DNA of 64,000 nucleotides from Sphingomonas edaphi (GTDB taxonomy: Bacteria > Pseudomonadota > Alphaproteobacteria > Sphingomonadales > Sphingomonadaceae): the NCBI RefSeq assembly GCF_003583725.1, contig NZ_QXTF01000005.1, positions 1 to 64,000 of the forward strand. Direction: 5' to 3'. The translations under genes were made by a program, and so were the position numbers. Below are positions 27,195-36,942 of this stretch, piece by piece (the stretch's first letter is position 1; each line of letters starts with the position of its first letter). The notes beneath the pieces are model-generated. The model saw nothing but the letters and a program-made list of their open reading frames with translations. It searched no databases and was not told the origin of the DNA.

Positions 27195-28369
27195 TGCTCG
27201 TCCTTCTGGTCGGTATCTAGCGGAATTTCGATGATAACGCTGAACCCCCCATGTTCGTTCGTTCGGGTCGCAAATCCATGGGCCGGTCCATAGGCCTGCG
27301 CCAGACGGTCCTGAATGTTCGCCAGTCCGACTCCGGTCGACTGAGCATCGATCGGTGCGGCCCCCGGCCCCGGCCCACTGTCGGCTACCTCGATCCGCAC
27401 GGCCCGTCCCTCGCGCCGCGCGGTGACCCATATATCGGCCCCGTTCTCTGCCGGGGTTACGGCATATTTGATCGCATTCTCGATTAGTGGCTGGAGCAGA
27501 AGCGAGGGCAGTCGCGCCCCGATCGTGTCCCCCTCGATCTTGAAATGCGGGCGGAGCCGGTCTTCGAACCGCATCTTCTCGATCTCGAGATAGAGCTTCA
27601 GGGTCTCCACCTCCTGTACCAGCGTCACCTTGGCAGTCGGCTCGTTGACCAGCGTGTAGCGAAGGAAGGAGGACAGCCGGGACAACATAGCATTGGCCCG
27701 CTCCGTCTGCTTCAGTAGCACCAGGGTCGAAATGCTGTTGAGCGTATTGAACAGAAAGTGCGGGTTCAGCTGATAGCGCAGCATGGCCAGCTGCGCCGAG
27801 CTTGCTTGGCTTTCCAGCTGCGAGCGCTGGTCGATTTCCTCCTCCAGCAGCAGATAATAGTTGATGCCGTAATAGAGCGCAGACCACGCCGCGAGGATCG
27901 AGAAATCGAGGATGATCGCGCCGAAGAACTGCATCCCCGCCGGCTTGAATTCTGGGTTGATGAAGGTCGCCAGACTCCACGTTTCGATGAAGGAAAATGC
28001 GGCAGCGGCGATGACGACGGTGAACAGGCTGATTGCCACAGTCCACAACGCGCGCATGACGATTAACCGCCGGTACAGAGACGCCATTAGCAGCGTCAGC
28101 GAATAGCCTGTGGCCGTCAGCAGAAGCGTGTGGACGACGAACATCGCGCCCAGCGAGTTCGCGAGACCGGAAATGGTTCTCAGGAAGAAGAAACCGGTCC
28201 AGCCGATCGACTGCAGGACCCAGAAGGCGCGATTCTTGTCGTCGAAGAACGGCCGGTCGAGCCCGACCCCCGCGAGGAAGGGACGCGCCGGCCCCTTGTT
28301 GTTGCGGGCGGCGGGCACGTGACCCTGCGCAGCAGCCTCCGCCAGAGCGCGGACGCTATCGCTCGCCAT
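27191..28369 (-). CDS. LytS-type membrane sensor histidine kinase
   Basis: The 392-residue protein begins with a soluble segment, then about four to six membrane helices (roughly residues 60-180). A His_kinase module follows, with the phospho-acceptor in LNPHFLFNTLNSI near residue 203. The ATPase N box is LLQPLIENAIKYAV and the glycine box GVGLANIQDRL. It forms an ATGA-coupled pair with the LytTR regulator. The membrane part has no recognisable ligand-binding domain, so the signal is unknown. Confidence 0.94.
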   Translation of the reverse strand: MASDSVRALAEAAAQGHVPAARNNKGPARPFLAGVGLDRPFFDDKNRAFWVLQSIGWTGFFFLRTISGLANSLGAMFVVHTLLLTATGYSLTLLMASLYRRLIVMRALWTVAISLFTVVIAAAAFSFIETWSLATFINPEFKPAGMQFFGAIILDFSILAAWSALYYGINYYLLLEEEIDQRSQLESQASSAQLAMLRYQLNPHFLFNTLNSISTLVLLKQTERANAMLSRLSSFLRYTLVNEPTAKVTLVQEVETLKLYLEIEKMRFEDRLRPHFKIEGDTIGARLPSLLLQPLIENAIKYAVTPAENGADIWVTARREGRAVRIEVADSGPGPGAAPIDAQSTGVGLANIQDRLAQAYGPAHGFATRTNEHGGFSVIIEIPLDTDQKDEQ

Positions 28370-28493
28370 TATCGCCCTTCACTGCTGTGAGTGGTTGCAT
28401 TGGCGCGATATAGGCCGCCAGCCCGCATCCGCCTAGGCTTGGCGTCCGCCGTCCGACGGGTCTAAGGTGCAACCGAGCCAAGGAGTGCCGAGG

Positions 28494-29084
28494 ATGAACA
28501 GCGACGCGCCGCGCGCCACCTTCCGATCGATGGAGGAGTCGACCGCGCAGGATTGGGCCGCCATTGGCCAGCAGTTCGCGCCGTTCGCCGCCAACCTGCC
28601 TGACCGAGTGCTCGCCCACCTGAAACTGCTCGACGGCGACTATGGCGGTTTCCCGATCGACCGGCTGCAGCACAGCCTGCAAACCGCGACCCGCGCCCAT
28701 CGCGCCGGGGAGGGCGAAACCTATGTCGTCGCTGCGTTGCTGCACGACATCGGGGACACGCTAGGCAGCTACAACCACCCCGATATTGCCGCCGCCATCC
28801 TCAAGCCGTTCGTCGATGAAAAGACCCATTGGATCGTCGAGCATCACGGCATCTTTCAGGGATATTATTTCTTTCACTATCTCGGCATGAACCGCGACAT
28901 GCGCGAGGCGTTTCGCGGGCATAAGCATTTCGAGGATACGACGCGCTTCTGCGAGCTCTATGACCAAGCGGCATTTGATGCATCCTACGACAGCGCGCCG
29001 CTCGAATTTTTCGAACCGATGGTCCGCCGCGTCCTCTCGCGGCCGATTAACACAGTCTATAAGGCGGTCGGCGAAGCAGCCTGA
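28494..29084 (+). CDS. HD-domain protein resembling diiron oxygenases (PhnZ/MIOX-like)
   Basis: The 196-residue protein has an HD fold with possible metal ligands in DRLQHSLQTA, LLHDIGD, VEHHGIFQGYYFFHY and CELYDQAAFD. The extra His residues after the HD pair and the late Asp resemble the mixed-valent diiron oxygenases PhnZ and myo-inositol oxygenase more than a plain phosphohydrolase. The substrate is unknown. ATG 28494 is supported by AAGGAG eight bases upstream. It is divergent from the LytS kinase and 24 bases before the M1 peptidase. Confidence 0.75.
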   Translation: MNSDAPRATFRSMEESTAQDWAAIGQQFAPFAANLPDRVLAHLKLLDGDYGGFPIDRLQHSLQTATRAHRAGEGETYVVAALLHDIGDTLGSYNHPDIAAAILKPFVDEKTHWIVEHHGIFQGYYFFHYLGMNRDMREAFRGHKHFEDTTRFCELYDQAAFDASYDSAPLEFFEPMVRRVLSRPINTVYKAVGEAA

Positions 29085-29108
29085 GCGCATTCAATCCCGG
29101 AGAGTGAT

Positions 29109-31010
29109 TTGACCATTCGTCCCCTGGTTGCCGCCGCAGCGGCCATCCTGCTAATGTCTTGCGAGTCTGGTACCGCCCCTGCTCCGGCGGCACGGGATGC
29201 CGCCGTGGCGCCAATCCTAGATACGCCCGACGCGATGGACATCCACAGCTACGCCAAGCCCTTGGAAGCGCGGGTCACGAATATCGATCTCGACCTCGCG
29301 GTCGATTTCAACGCCAAGCAGGTCGGTGGAACAGCTACGCTGGATATCCAGGCCAAGCCGGGCGCGAAGGAAATCATCCTCGACGACAAGGGGCTGGAGA
29401 TCGAGGCTATCACCGACGAAGCGGGCCAGCCGTTGCCCTACAAGGTGGGCGCGAACGACGAGAATCTCGGTGCGCCGCTGGCGATCCAGATGGGCGACAA
29501 ACGCAAGGTCGTCATCCGCTACAAGTCGGCGCCGGATGCCGGCGCGCTTCAGTGGCTGACACCCGAGCAGACTGCGGGCAAGAAGCATCCCTTCCTGCTC
29601 AGCCAGGGCCAGTCGATCGAAAATCGCAGTTGGATTCCGACCCAAGATTCACCGGGCATCCGCCAGAGCTGGAAGGCTAAGATCAAGGTTCCGGCGCCGC
29701 TAACCGCCGTGATGAGCGCGCCGCGCATCGGGGAACCGGTGTCCGAAGGCGACACGCGCACCTTCACTTTCGCGATGGAGCATCCGGTGGCGCCTTACCT
29801 GATCGCAATCGCCGTTGGCGACCTTGCCTTCCGCGACCTCGGCCCGCGCACCGGCGTCTGGGCGGAACCGGTCACGGTTGAAAAGGCGGCTGCCGAGCTG
29901 GCCGACACCGAGAAGATGGTTGACGCGGCCGAGGATCTCTATGGTCCCTACAAGTGGGGCCGTTACGACATGCTCGTCCTGCCTCCGTCCTTCCCGTTCG
30001 GCGGCATGGAAAACCCGACGCTGACCTTCCTAACTCCGACCTTCATCGCCGGCGACAAGAGCCTTGTCAGCCTTGTCGCCCATGAGCTCGCGCACAGCTG
30101 GTCGGGTAACCTTGCGACCAACGCGACTTGGGCCGATTTCTGGCTCAACGAGGGGATGACGACCTACGCCGAGCGCCGGATCATTGAGAAGGTCTATGGG
30201 CCGAAGGTCGCGGCGCAGCAGGTCGCACTCGGCCTAGACGCGATGAACAAGGCAATTGAAGACAATGGCGGAATCACGGGCGCGGACACGCGCTTGCACA
30301 TTGACCTGAAGGGCCGCCATCCCGACTCGGGTTTGACCGATATTGCCTATGAAAAAGGCGCGGCATTCCTGCGCACGATCGAGACAATCGTGGGCCGCGA
30401 GAAGTTCGACGAGTGGCTCAAGGGCTGGTTCAGCCGCCACGAGTTCCAGCCGGTAACGACGAGCATCTTCCTGGCCGACATTCGCGAAAATCTGATCAAG
30501 GGCGACCAGTCGCTGGAACAACGGCTGATGCTCGATCAGTGGGTCAACCAGTCGGGCATCCCGTCGAACATCGCCAAGGCCGATCCGCAGGCGTTCGCCG
30601 AGGTAGACGCGGCCGTCGAATCGTTCGAGAGCGGCACGCTGCCCAGCGCAAACTGGGCCAAGTGGACGACCGACGAACGGCTCCGCTTCCTCAACAAGAT
30701 CGACCCCGACCAGCCTGCCGAGCGGCTCGCTGCGCTCGACAATGCCTTCAATCTTTCTCGAGCGGGAAACAACGAGTTGCGCTTTGCCTTCCTGACACTG
30801 GCGGTTGCGAATCGGTTCGCTCCCGCGGTGCCGGCACTCGAGGAGTTTCTGACCATGCAGGGGCGCCGTAAATTCGTCCGGCCGCTGATCACTGCGCTCG
30901 CCGAAGATGCGCAATGGGGTCGCCCAATTGCGGTCCGGGTCTATGCCAAGGCACGGCCCGGCTATCATCCTGTCACGACCCGCGACCTGGATAAGCTGGA
31001 CCTGCTTTAA
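29109..31010 (+). CDS. M1-family aminopeptidase lipoprotein (LTA4 hydrolase-like)
   Basis: The 633-residue protein has a lipoprotein-like signal (LVAAAAAILLMSC). The M1 catalytic features are present: the substrate-binding GGMEN in PFGGMENPTLTF and the zinc site HELAHSWSGNL near residue 324, with a second Glu in FWLNEGMTTYAER. The C-terminal helical domain places it with the leukotriene A4 hydrolase/aminopeptidase B branch. It would trim N-terminal residues from peptides in the periplasm. The second envelope peptidase nearby is the M49 gene at 24665-26332. Confidence 0.95.
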   Translation: MTIRPLVAAAAAILLMSCESGTAPAPAARDAAVAPILDTPDAMDIHSYAKPLEARVTNIDLDLAVDFNAKQVGGTATLDIQAKPGAKEIILDDKGLEIEAITDEAGQPLPYKVGANDENLGAPLAIQMGDKRKVVIRYKSAPDAGALQWLTPEQTAGKKHPFLLSQGQSIENRSWIPTQDSPGIRQSWKAKIKVPAPLTAVMSAPRIGEPVSEGDTRTFTFAMEHPVAPYLIAIAVGDLAFRDLGPRTGVWAEPVTVEKAAAELADTEKMVDAAEDLYGPYKWGRYDMLVLPPSFPFGGMENPTLTFLTPTFIAGDKSLVSLVAHELAHSWSGNLATNATWADFWLNEGMTTYAERRIIEKVYGPKVAAQQVALGLDAMNKAIEDNGGITGADTRLHIDLKGRHPDSGLTDIAYEKGAAFLRTIETIVGREKFDEWLKGWFSRHEFQPVTTSIFLADIRENLIKGDQSLEQRLMLDQWVNQSGIPSNIAKADPQAFAEVDAAVESFESGTLPSANWAKWTTDERLRFLNKIDPDQPAERLAALDNAFNLSRAGNNELRFAFLTLAVANRFAPAVPALEEFLTMQGRRKFVRPLITALAEDAQWGRPIAVRVYAKARPGYHPVTTRDLDKLDLL

Positions 31011-31091
31011 GAATAAAAGTGACCCGCTTTTTAACCGCGAAGTAACGGTCGTCCGGTTATTTGCTGGCCTTCAAGCCAGACGGATGACCGG

Positions 31092-33425
31092 ATGTACGAG
31101 GCTCCAGACCGTTACAAGCGTATGATTTCAGCGCGCCTGCCCGACGGCGAATCGCTGGGCGTGACGTCGCAAGAAGCGGACGGCAGTAGCCCGCTGCGCG
31201 ATGCGCAGTTGATCGCACGCGGCCAGTTCGCGCCCTTCTTCGCTGCCGCGAACAGCGTTGCCGCCATTCTGATGGCAATGATTCTGTTCGGCCATGTGCC
31301 AGCGCACTATCTGCTCGGATGGACCGCCGCGGTCGTCGCAACCAATCTTGGTGCGATGCAGGTCGCCCGCACACAGGCCGTTACCCATGTCGGCCGTTCG
31401 GGCCGCAAGCTGCCGAAATGGCTGATGGTCGGCGACATCATTGCCCGCGCCGTGGTTTGGCTGTCGCTCCCCATCCTCGCCTTCCCTGCCCTCGCTCCGG
31501 AAAGCCAGACGGTGGCCGCGACCCTGATCGCTGGCCTCGGCATCGCCGCGCTTGGGCTCGTCGTGGTCCCGGCCTGCGTGACGGCGTGGATGGCGCTCTT
31601 TACGGCGGGACTCAGCTATACGTTGCTGGTCGGCCGAAACGGCGTCCTTTTCGATAATATGCTGGCCATTCTCTTCACGCTCGGCGTGGCGATAGTGGGA
31701 GTGCTGACCGTTGCCCGCTGGGCCTTCGGCCAGCTCAAGACCAATGCCGACTATGGATCGCAATCGGAAAGCGCGAGCCTGTTGCTGCAGGAGTATGAGC
31801 AGCGCGGTGTGGGCTGGCTGTGGCAGGTCGATAGCGAAAACCGCGTTACCTATATCTCCAGCCGCATGAGCGCGCTCCTCGGCCGCCCGGCCGGCCAGCT
31901 GCTAGGTCATTCACTGCCTGCTCTATTGGGTGGCCATGCTGAACTTGGCCGCGTCCTGCTTGCCAAGCAGCCCTTCAATGCACTCGAGATGGAACTGAAA
32001 ACCGCGCGCGGCGAGCGCTGGATTTCGATCGCCGGCGACCCTATCGTCGACACGGCCGGACGCTTCGAAGGTTTCCGCGGCGTCGGCAGCGACATCACCG
32101 AAATCCGCCACACGCAGGAACGCCTGACGCATCTTGCCAACGTCGACGTCCTTTCCGGTCTCCCCAACCGTGGCCGCGTACGTCAGCTATTGGGCGAAGC
32201 ATTGCGCGGCGCGACGAGCAGTAATGTCCCCTGCGCGATTATGTTTCTCGACCTTGATGGCTTCAAGCCGGTCAACGACACATTTGGCCACCCGAAGGGC
32301 GACGCCGTTCTGCAGGCCGTGGCGAAGCGGCTGTGCGACCAAGTTGGGCCCGACGGGCACGTCGGCCGCATGGGCGGCGACGAATTCGCCATCGTGCTGA
32401 CGGACGCCCAGTCGCGCCACAAGGTGGAGCAGCTGGCCGAAGGAATCATCCGCTCGATCGCCGAGCCTTATCTCATCGACCAGACCGAAATCCGAATCGG
32501 CGTGTCCATCGGCTGCGCGTTCGGCCCAATCGACGGGGCGACCGTGGACGACCTGATCCTCAAGGCCGACCTTGCGCTCTACGAAGCGAAGGGTGCCGGC
32601 CGCGGCGTGGTTAAATATTTCTCCTCGGAACTGCAGACTGAGCAGGACGACCGGGTACGACTGGAAACCGACCTGCGCGGCGCCATCGCCGCCAAGCAGT
32701 TTCACCTCGTCTACCAGCCGCTGGTCAACGCCAAGACGCAGAAGCTCGTTGGATTCGAAGCGCTCATTCGCTGGAACCATCCGCAGCGCGGCTTTGTGCC
32801 GCCGAACGTGTTCATTCCGGTCGCTGAAGAAAGCGGCCTGATGCCGATCATTGGCGAATGGGTCATCGAAGAGGCTTGCCGAACCGCCGCCACCTGGCCC
32901 GAGCCGATCACCGTCGCGCTGAACATCAGCCCGAAGCAGATTATCCTGCCGGCCCTGCCCAACGTTGTAAGCCAAGCGCTGGCCCGCTTCAAACTGCCCG
33001 CGAATCGGCTGGAGTTGGAAGTCACCGAAGGCGTGTTCCTCGGCGACAATGGCGCCACGCTAGACGTGCTTCGCCGCCTCCGCGCACTCGGCGTCGGCAT
33101 CGCGCTCGACGATTTTGGCACCGGCTATTCGTCGATCGGCTATCTAAACAAGGCCGTCTTCCACAAGCTCAAGATCGACGGAAGCTTTGTTCGCGAAGCT
33201 GGATCGCGGCCCGAGAACGTCGCGATCATCCAGTCGATCGTCCAGCTAGCCAAGTCGTTCCGCATGTCGATTACTGCCGAAGGTGTGGAAACGGCGGAAG
33301 ATTTCGAGCGGATGCGCGACCTCGGTTGCGACACGATCCAGGGCTATTTGTTCGGCCGCCCCCTGTCGTACGACCGCGCTAACCAGATGGTGATGGGCCT
33401 CGGCGCGAAGCGGATGGCAGGCTGA
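31092..33425 (+). CDS. Membrane PAS-GGDEF-EAL protein (c-di-GMP metabolism)
   Basis: The 777-residue protein has about six N-terminal membrane helices (residues 40-205), a PAS domain (about 235-345), a GGDEF domain and an EAL domain. The cyclase motif MGGDEFAIVL near 427 is canonical. The phosphodiesterase motif (GFEALIRW near 555) and the loop DDFGTGYSS are also intact, so both making and degrading c-di-GMP are possible. Which dominates cannot be read from sequence. It converges on a small EF-hand gene with a 3-base gap. C-di-GMP controls adhesin retention in LapA-type systems, which may matter for the adhesin at 1-2932; that link is inference. Confidence 0.95.
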   Translation: MYEAPDRYKRMISARLPDGESLGVTSQEADGSSPLRDAQLIARGQFAPFFAAANSVAAILMAMILFGHVPAHYLLGWTAAVVATNLGAMQVARTQAVTHVGRSGRKLPKWLMVGDIIARAVVWLSLPILAFPALAPESQTVAATLIAGLGIAALGLVVVPACVTAWMALFTAGLSYTLLVGRNGVLFDNMLAILFTLGVAIVGVLTVARWAFGQLKTNADYGSQSESASLLLQEYEQRGVGWLWQVDSENRVTYISSRMSALLGRPAGQLLGHSLPALLGGHAELGRVLLAKQPFNALEMELKTARGERWISIAGDPIVDTAGRFEGFRGVGSDITEIRHTQERLTHLANVDVLSGLPNRGRVRQLLGEALRGATSSNVPCAIMFLDLDGFKPVNDTFGHPKGDAVLQAVAKRLCDQVGPDGHVGRMGGDEFAIVLTDAQSRHKVEQLAEGIIRSIAEPYLIDQTEIRIGVSIGCAFGPIDGATVDDLILKADLALYEAKGAGRGVVKYFSSELQTEQDDRVRLETDLRGAIAAKQFHLVYQPLVNAKTQKLVGFEALIRWNHPQRGFVPPNVFIPVAEESGLMPIIGEWVIEEACRTAATWPEPITVALNISPKQIILPALPNVVSQALARFKLPANRLELEVTEGVFLGDNGATLDVLRRLRALGVGIALDDFGTGYSSIGYLNKAVFHKLKIDGSFVREAGSRPENVAIIQSIVQLAKSFRMSITAEGVETAEDFERMRDLGCDTIQGYLFGRPLSYDRANQMVMGLGAKRMAG

Positions 33426-33428
33426 CGA

Positions 33429-33728
33429 TCAGTATCGAGCGCGGATAAATTCCAGCGCGGCGCCATATTCGCGCAGGCTGACCCGTCCGTCCCGATCCGC
33501 ATCTGCCACGTCGCGAAAACTCTCCGCGGCCGCAGCCGCCTCGAAGGAGGTAAGCCAGCCGTCATGGTTGCGGTCGTGAATGCGTAGCGCCCAGCTTTTG
33601 AGCAGCGGCTCGCGGTCGAACAGTTCGTTGGCCCGCGGATTGACGCTTGCGTGCTGAACCGGCGCGGTCTGCGCCGCAGCACCGAGGCTCACCATGAGCA
33701 ACCCCGCGAGCAGAACCGATTTCAGCAT
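33429..33728 (-). CDS. Secreted EF-hand protein
   Basis: The 99-residue protein has a signal peptide (MLKSVLLAGLLMVSLGAAAQ). It carries two EF-hand calcium loops, DRNHDGWLTSFE and DADRDGRVSLRE, each with Asp at positions 1, 3 (or Asn), 5 and a Glu at position 12. It probably binds calcium in the periplasm. ATG 33728 has a strong GGAGGTGA ribosome binding site, which decides against the longer frame from 33770. It sits 44 bases downstream of the hybrid kinase on the same strand, so the two may share a transcript. Confidence 0.85.
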   Translation of the reverse strand: MLKSVLLAGLLMVSLGAAAQTAPVQHASVNPRANELFDREPLLKSWALRIHDRNHDGWLTSFEAAAAAESFRDVADADRDGRVSLREYGAALEFIRARY

Positions 33729-33772
33729 CACGTCACCTCCCTGACTGAACACCGCTGAAACGTCCGGCATCG

Positions 33773-36172
33773 TCAGGAAGTTGCGAGCGCGTCCCTTACC
33801 GCTTCGTCCAGCACGGTCGCCCTGAACGGCTTCGGCAGGATTTCCGCGTCCGGCGCCACCTTCCGGATCGCGTCGGTCTCGCTATAGCCGGAAACGAACA
33901 GGATGCGCTGGCCCGGCTTGGTCGCCCTAATGTGCGCGGCCACTTCTGCCCCCGACAGGCCCGGCATGACGAAGTCCAAGATGACAAGGTCAGGCGCGAC
34001 CTCCGCGAAACGGTCGATCCCCTCGCGCCCATCGGCGGCTTCGACCACCTCATGACCGTATTCTTCCAGGCTGGCGGCGATGAACTGGCGGACATCGTCG
34101 TCGTCGTCGATCACCAGGATCGTCGCCTTGCCCTGCTGACGGCGGAGCATGTCGCCGGTCTCGCCATTGCTCAGCGGCACTTCGGCGTCCCGCGTCGCCC
34201 GGCGGAAATAGAGCTTCACCGTCGTGCCGACGCCCGGCTCGCTTTCGATCCGCGCCGTGCCGCCCGATTGGCGCGTCATGCCATAGACCATCGACAGACC
34301 AAGCCCGGTGCCCTTGCCCACCTCCTTGGTTGTGAAAAAGGGCTCGATCGCACGCGCCAGCACCTCCGGCGTCATCCCTTCCCCCGTGTCCGAGATGGAA
34401 AGCTCGACATAATGGCCGGGCTCCAGCTCCGGATCGTCGCTGATCCGCCGCCGCCGACTGCTGATGGTCAACGTGCCGCCCTCGGGCATTGCGTCGCGAG
34501 CGTTGATCGCGAGGTTCAGCACCGCGACTTCCAACTGCGTCGGGTCGGCCATGACCGGCATCAGGTGCGGGTCTAGGTCGAACACCTTTTCAATGCCGGG
34601 TCCCAGCACATTACGCAGCAACGGCCGCATCTCTTCAATCAGTGGCGCGACATAGGTTGGCTTGACCTCCAGTCGCTGGACCCGGCTGAACGCCAGCAGC
34701 TGGGCGGTCAGCCTCGCCCCCCGTTCCGCCGCGGACAGCGCATTCGTCGCGTAGCGCAGCAGCTTTTCGTCCTCGACCCGCTTGGTGATGAGGTCGAGGC
34801 CGCCAACGACCACCGTTAGCAAATTGTTGAAGTCGTGCGCGATTCCGCCGGTGAGCTGGCCGAGCGCTTCCATCTTCTGCGCCTGCCGGAGCTGGTCCTG
34901 CGTCGATTTCAGCTCGGTGATGTCGCGGCCTTCGCCCAGCAGGAACATCGGCTTCCCGTCGTCGCCCATCACCGGCTTCATCGAAACGATCAGGCTGGCC
35001 TGACCGCCGACAGTGTCGATCTGCATCTCGGCGGTGGCGGTTGCGCCGCCAGCCGCCTGTCCGACAAGTTGCCGAAGTTTTTCCTGGCTTTCCGGATGAC
35101 CGCTGAACGGCCCGATCTCCCACGGATGCTTGCCGACGACCTGTTCAGGAGTGAGCCCAAGCGAATCCAGCGCCGATCGGTTGACCTCGACGTAACGGCC
35201 ATCGAGGTCGAGCAGCCCGATCATCTCCAGCGCGGAATCGAACAGCGCCCGCACCCGCGCTTCGCTTTCGCCAAGCGCCGCAGTCCGCGCTGCGACCTGC
35301 GCCTTCAACTCGCTCTCCGCATCCTTTTCCGCGGTCACGTCGGAACCCACGCCGATAAATCCAACCAGCTCACCGTCAGGTCCGAAGCGAGGCTGCGACA
35401 CGGATCTCAGCCAGCGATATTCGCCGTCCGCCCGCCGATAGCGCGCTTCCAGCGTGAATCGCTTCAGGCTTGCTTCGCCGGCGATGCTTTCGGCCACGAC
35501 GCGCTCGGCGTCATCCGGGTGGATAGCGGCGCGCCAATCGAACTGGCAGGCGTCCTTGACGTCCAAGCCCACGAACTCGGCATAGGCTTCGTTGACAAAG
35601 TCGCGTGACCGGTCGAGCCGGCTGACCCACATCAGCGCCGGGGCGCTGTCGGCGATGCGGCGGAACCTTGCCTCGCTTTCCCGAAGCGACCGCTCCGCCG
35701 CACGCTGCTCGGTCACGTCCTGGATCAGCAGCACGACGCCCTCGACGGAACCGTCGGCCCCGCGCTGCGGCACATATTCGGACTGCACGGCTAGAGGACC
35801 ACGCGTCGGGTGATCAAAATTCGCCGCGAACCATTGCCGCTCCCCGGCAAGCGCCGCCCGGATCATCGGTTCACGAGATTTGTACGCTTCCTCGCCCAGC
35901 ACGTCGCGCATCGACCGTCCAAGTACCTGGCGGCGCGGCATGCCAAGCCAATCGGCCAGCGCGCGATTGACGAACAAATAACGTTGCCCGGAATCGAGAT
36001 AGGCGATCAGGACCGGCAGCGCGTCGGCGATCGCCAACATGCGCCGGAAATCCAGCACCCCGACCAGGTTGCCGGTCTGGTCCCCGATTGCCCCACCCGG
36101 CGACTGCCGCCCCGCGGCTTTACTGCCGCGAGCCCTGCCCCCTGGCGACTCGATTTTCCCCCGGTCAGCCAT
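33773..36172 (-). CDS. Hybrid PAS-sensor histidine kinase with C-terminal receiver
   Basis: The 799-residue protein has three PAS domains (about residues 40-160, 165-290, 305-430), each ending in a PAC-like segment such as VGSDVT or GEGRDIT. A HisKA domain follows, with the phospho-acceptor His in LTGGIAHDFNNLL near 448, and an ATPase with GEGMTPEVLARAIEPFFTTK in its conserved part. The receiver is at about 680-795 with Asp in LVILDFVMPG near 732. No membrane helix is seen, so it should be cytoplasmic. The receiver may be a phosphate sink or pass phosphate to an unlinked histidine phosphotransferase. Confidence 0.95.
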   Translation of the reverse strand: MADRGKIESPGGRARGSKAAGRQSPGGAIGDQTGNLVGVLDFRRMLAIADALPVLIAYLDSGQRYLFVNRALADWLGMPRRQVLGRSMRDVLGEEAYKSREPMIRAALAGERQWFAANFDHPTRGPLAVQSEYVPQRGADGSVEGVVLLIQDVTEQRAAERSLRESEARFRRIADSAPALMWVSRLDRSRDFVNEAYAEFVGLDVKDACQFDWRAAIHPDDAERVVAESIAGEASLKRFTLEARYRRADGEYRWLRSVSQPRFGPDGELVGFIGVGSDVTAEKDAESELKAQVAARTAALGESEARVRALFDSALEMIGLLDLDGRYVEVNRSALDSLGLTPEQVVGKHPWEIGPFSGHPESQEKLRQLVGQAAGGATATAEMQIDTVGGQASLIVSMKPVMGDDGKPMFLLGEGRDITELKSTQDQLRQAQKMEALGQLTGGIAHDFNNLLTVVVGGLDLITKRVEDEKLLRYATNALSAAERGARLTAQLLAFSRVQRLEVKPTYVAPLIEEMRPLLRNVLGPGIEKVFDLDPHLMPVMADPTQLEVAVLNLAINARDAMPEGGTLTISSRRRRISDDPELEPGHYVELSISDTGEGMTPEVLARAIEPFFTTKEVGKGTGLGLSMVYGMTRQSGGTARIESEPGVGTTVKLYFRRATRDAEVPLSNGETGDMLRRQQGKATILVIDDDDDVRQFIAASLEEYGHEVVEAADGREGIDRFAEVAPDLVILDFVMPGLSGAEVAAHIRATKPGQRILFVSGYSETDAIRKVAPDAEILPKPFRATVLDEAVRDALATS

Positions 36173-36241
36173 GCGCGAACGCTGCCGTTTTTTTCACGTT
36201 AAGTCACGCACCTGTAGATCGGTCAGCGCGGCGATACTCAG

Positions 36242-36769
36242 CTAATCGAAGTGCAGACGGCGGTAGCTGCCCCGGAAATAGAGCAGCGGATCGAGGCCGG
36301 GTTCGAACGTCGCCTTCACAACTTCACCGACCAATATGAAATGGTCGCCGCCCTCGTGGATCGCATGCCGCCGGCATTCGAATACCGACAGCGAATCCAT
36401 TAGTACGGGCGCGCCATGCTCGCCTTCGCTCCACTCGGTGCAGCCGAACCTGTCCTCGACGCGCGTTGAAAAAGTGATTGACGCGGGCCGTTGGCCGGTC
36501 TGCAGGACATTGACCGCGAAATGCTCGGCTGCGCTCAGAGGTCCAGCGCTTGCCGCCGACTTGGCGACGCAAACCAGCAACAGCGGCGGGTCGAGGCTCA
36601 GCGATGTGAAGCTGTTGGCGGTCAGCCCGACCGGGCTCCCGTCCTCGTCAATGCAGGTAACGACGGTGACACCTGTCGCGAAGCAGCCCAGCGCATCGCG
36701 CAGCGTGCGCGGATCAGAGCCGGTTCGATATTCGCGTGCTACCGGGGTTTCATTCATGCCAGCGCGCAT
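36242..36769 (-). CDS. Flavin reductase-like domain protein
   Basis: The 175-residue protein matches the DIM6/NTAB flavin reductase family: ALGCFATGVTVVT, LTANSFTSLSLDPP, FAVNVL and a terminal FRGSYRRL. Relatives supply reduced FMN or FAD to two-component monooxygenases, or are themselves NAD(P)H:FMN oxidoreductases. ATG 36769 and ATG 36757 are both possible; the first has AGGGG about ten bases upstream. It may serve a flavin monooxygenase encoded elsewhere; no oxygenase component lies beside it. Confidence 0.88.
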   Translation of the reverse strand: MRAGMNETPVAREYRTGSDPRTLRDALGCFATGVTVVTCIDEDGSPVGLTANSFTSLSLDPPLLLVCVAKSAASAGPLSAAEHFAVNVLQTGQRPASITFSTRVEDRFGCTEWSEGEHGAPVLMDSLSVFECRRHAIHEGGDHFILVGEVVKATFEPGLDPLLYFRGSYRRLHFD

Positions 36770-36906
36770 AGCGGTCGCACCCCTGCCCTGTCACCCCGCG
36801 AGGATCGATGCAGGTACCGAAGGCGATCGTCACCGCTCCGTTCATTAACCAGGACTATCGACGAACGGGCAGCGACCGTCGTTGAGCCGTGGCACCCGAT
36901 CGGCTC

Positions 36907-36935
36907 CCCGATAGTTTTTCATAAAAATCATCGGG
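36907..36935. repeat. Imperfect 29-base palindrome just upstream of a small gene
   Basis: CCCGAT (36907-36912) pairs with ATCGGG (36930-36935). Inside, TTTTT (36915-36919) pairs with AAAAA (36923-36927) around the loop CAT, with one A-C mismatch and one possible G-U pair. It ends seven bases before the ATG of the small gene at 36943. It may hide that gene's translation start or be an operator between the divergent genes. Confidence 0.5.
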
Positions 36936-36942
36936 TTGCCTC

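Noticed and set aside
26391-28046. A 551-codon minus-strand frame
   Set aside because: Only its last 267 codons encode the LytTR regulator. The upstream part is a chance open frame inside the LytS kinase gene; the regulator starts at ATG 27194.
34835-35608. A 257-codon plus-strand frame inside the hybrid histidine kinase
   Set aside because: It is a shadow of the kinase, which shows PAS, HisKA, ATPase and receiver motifs on the minus strand.
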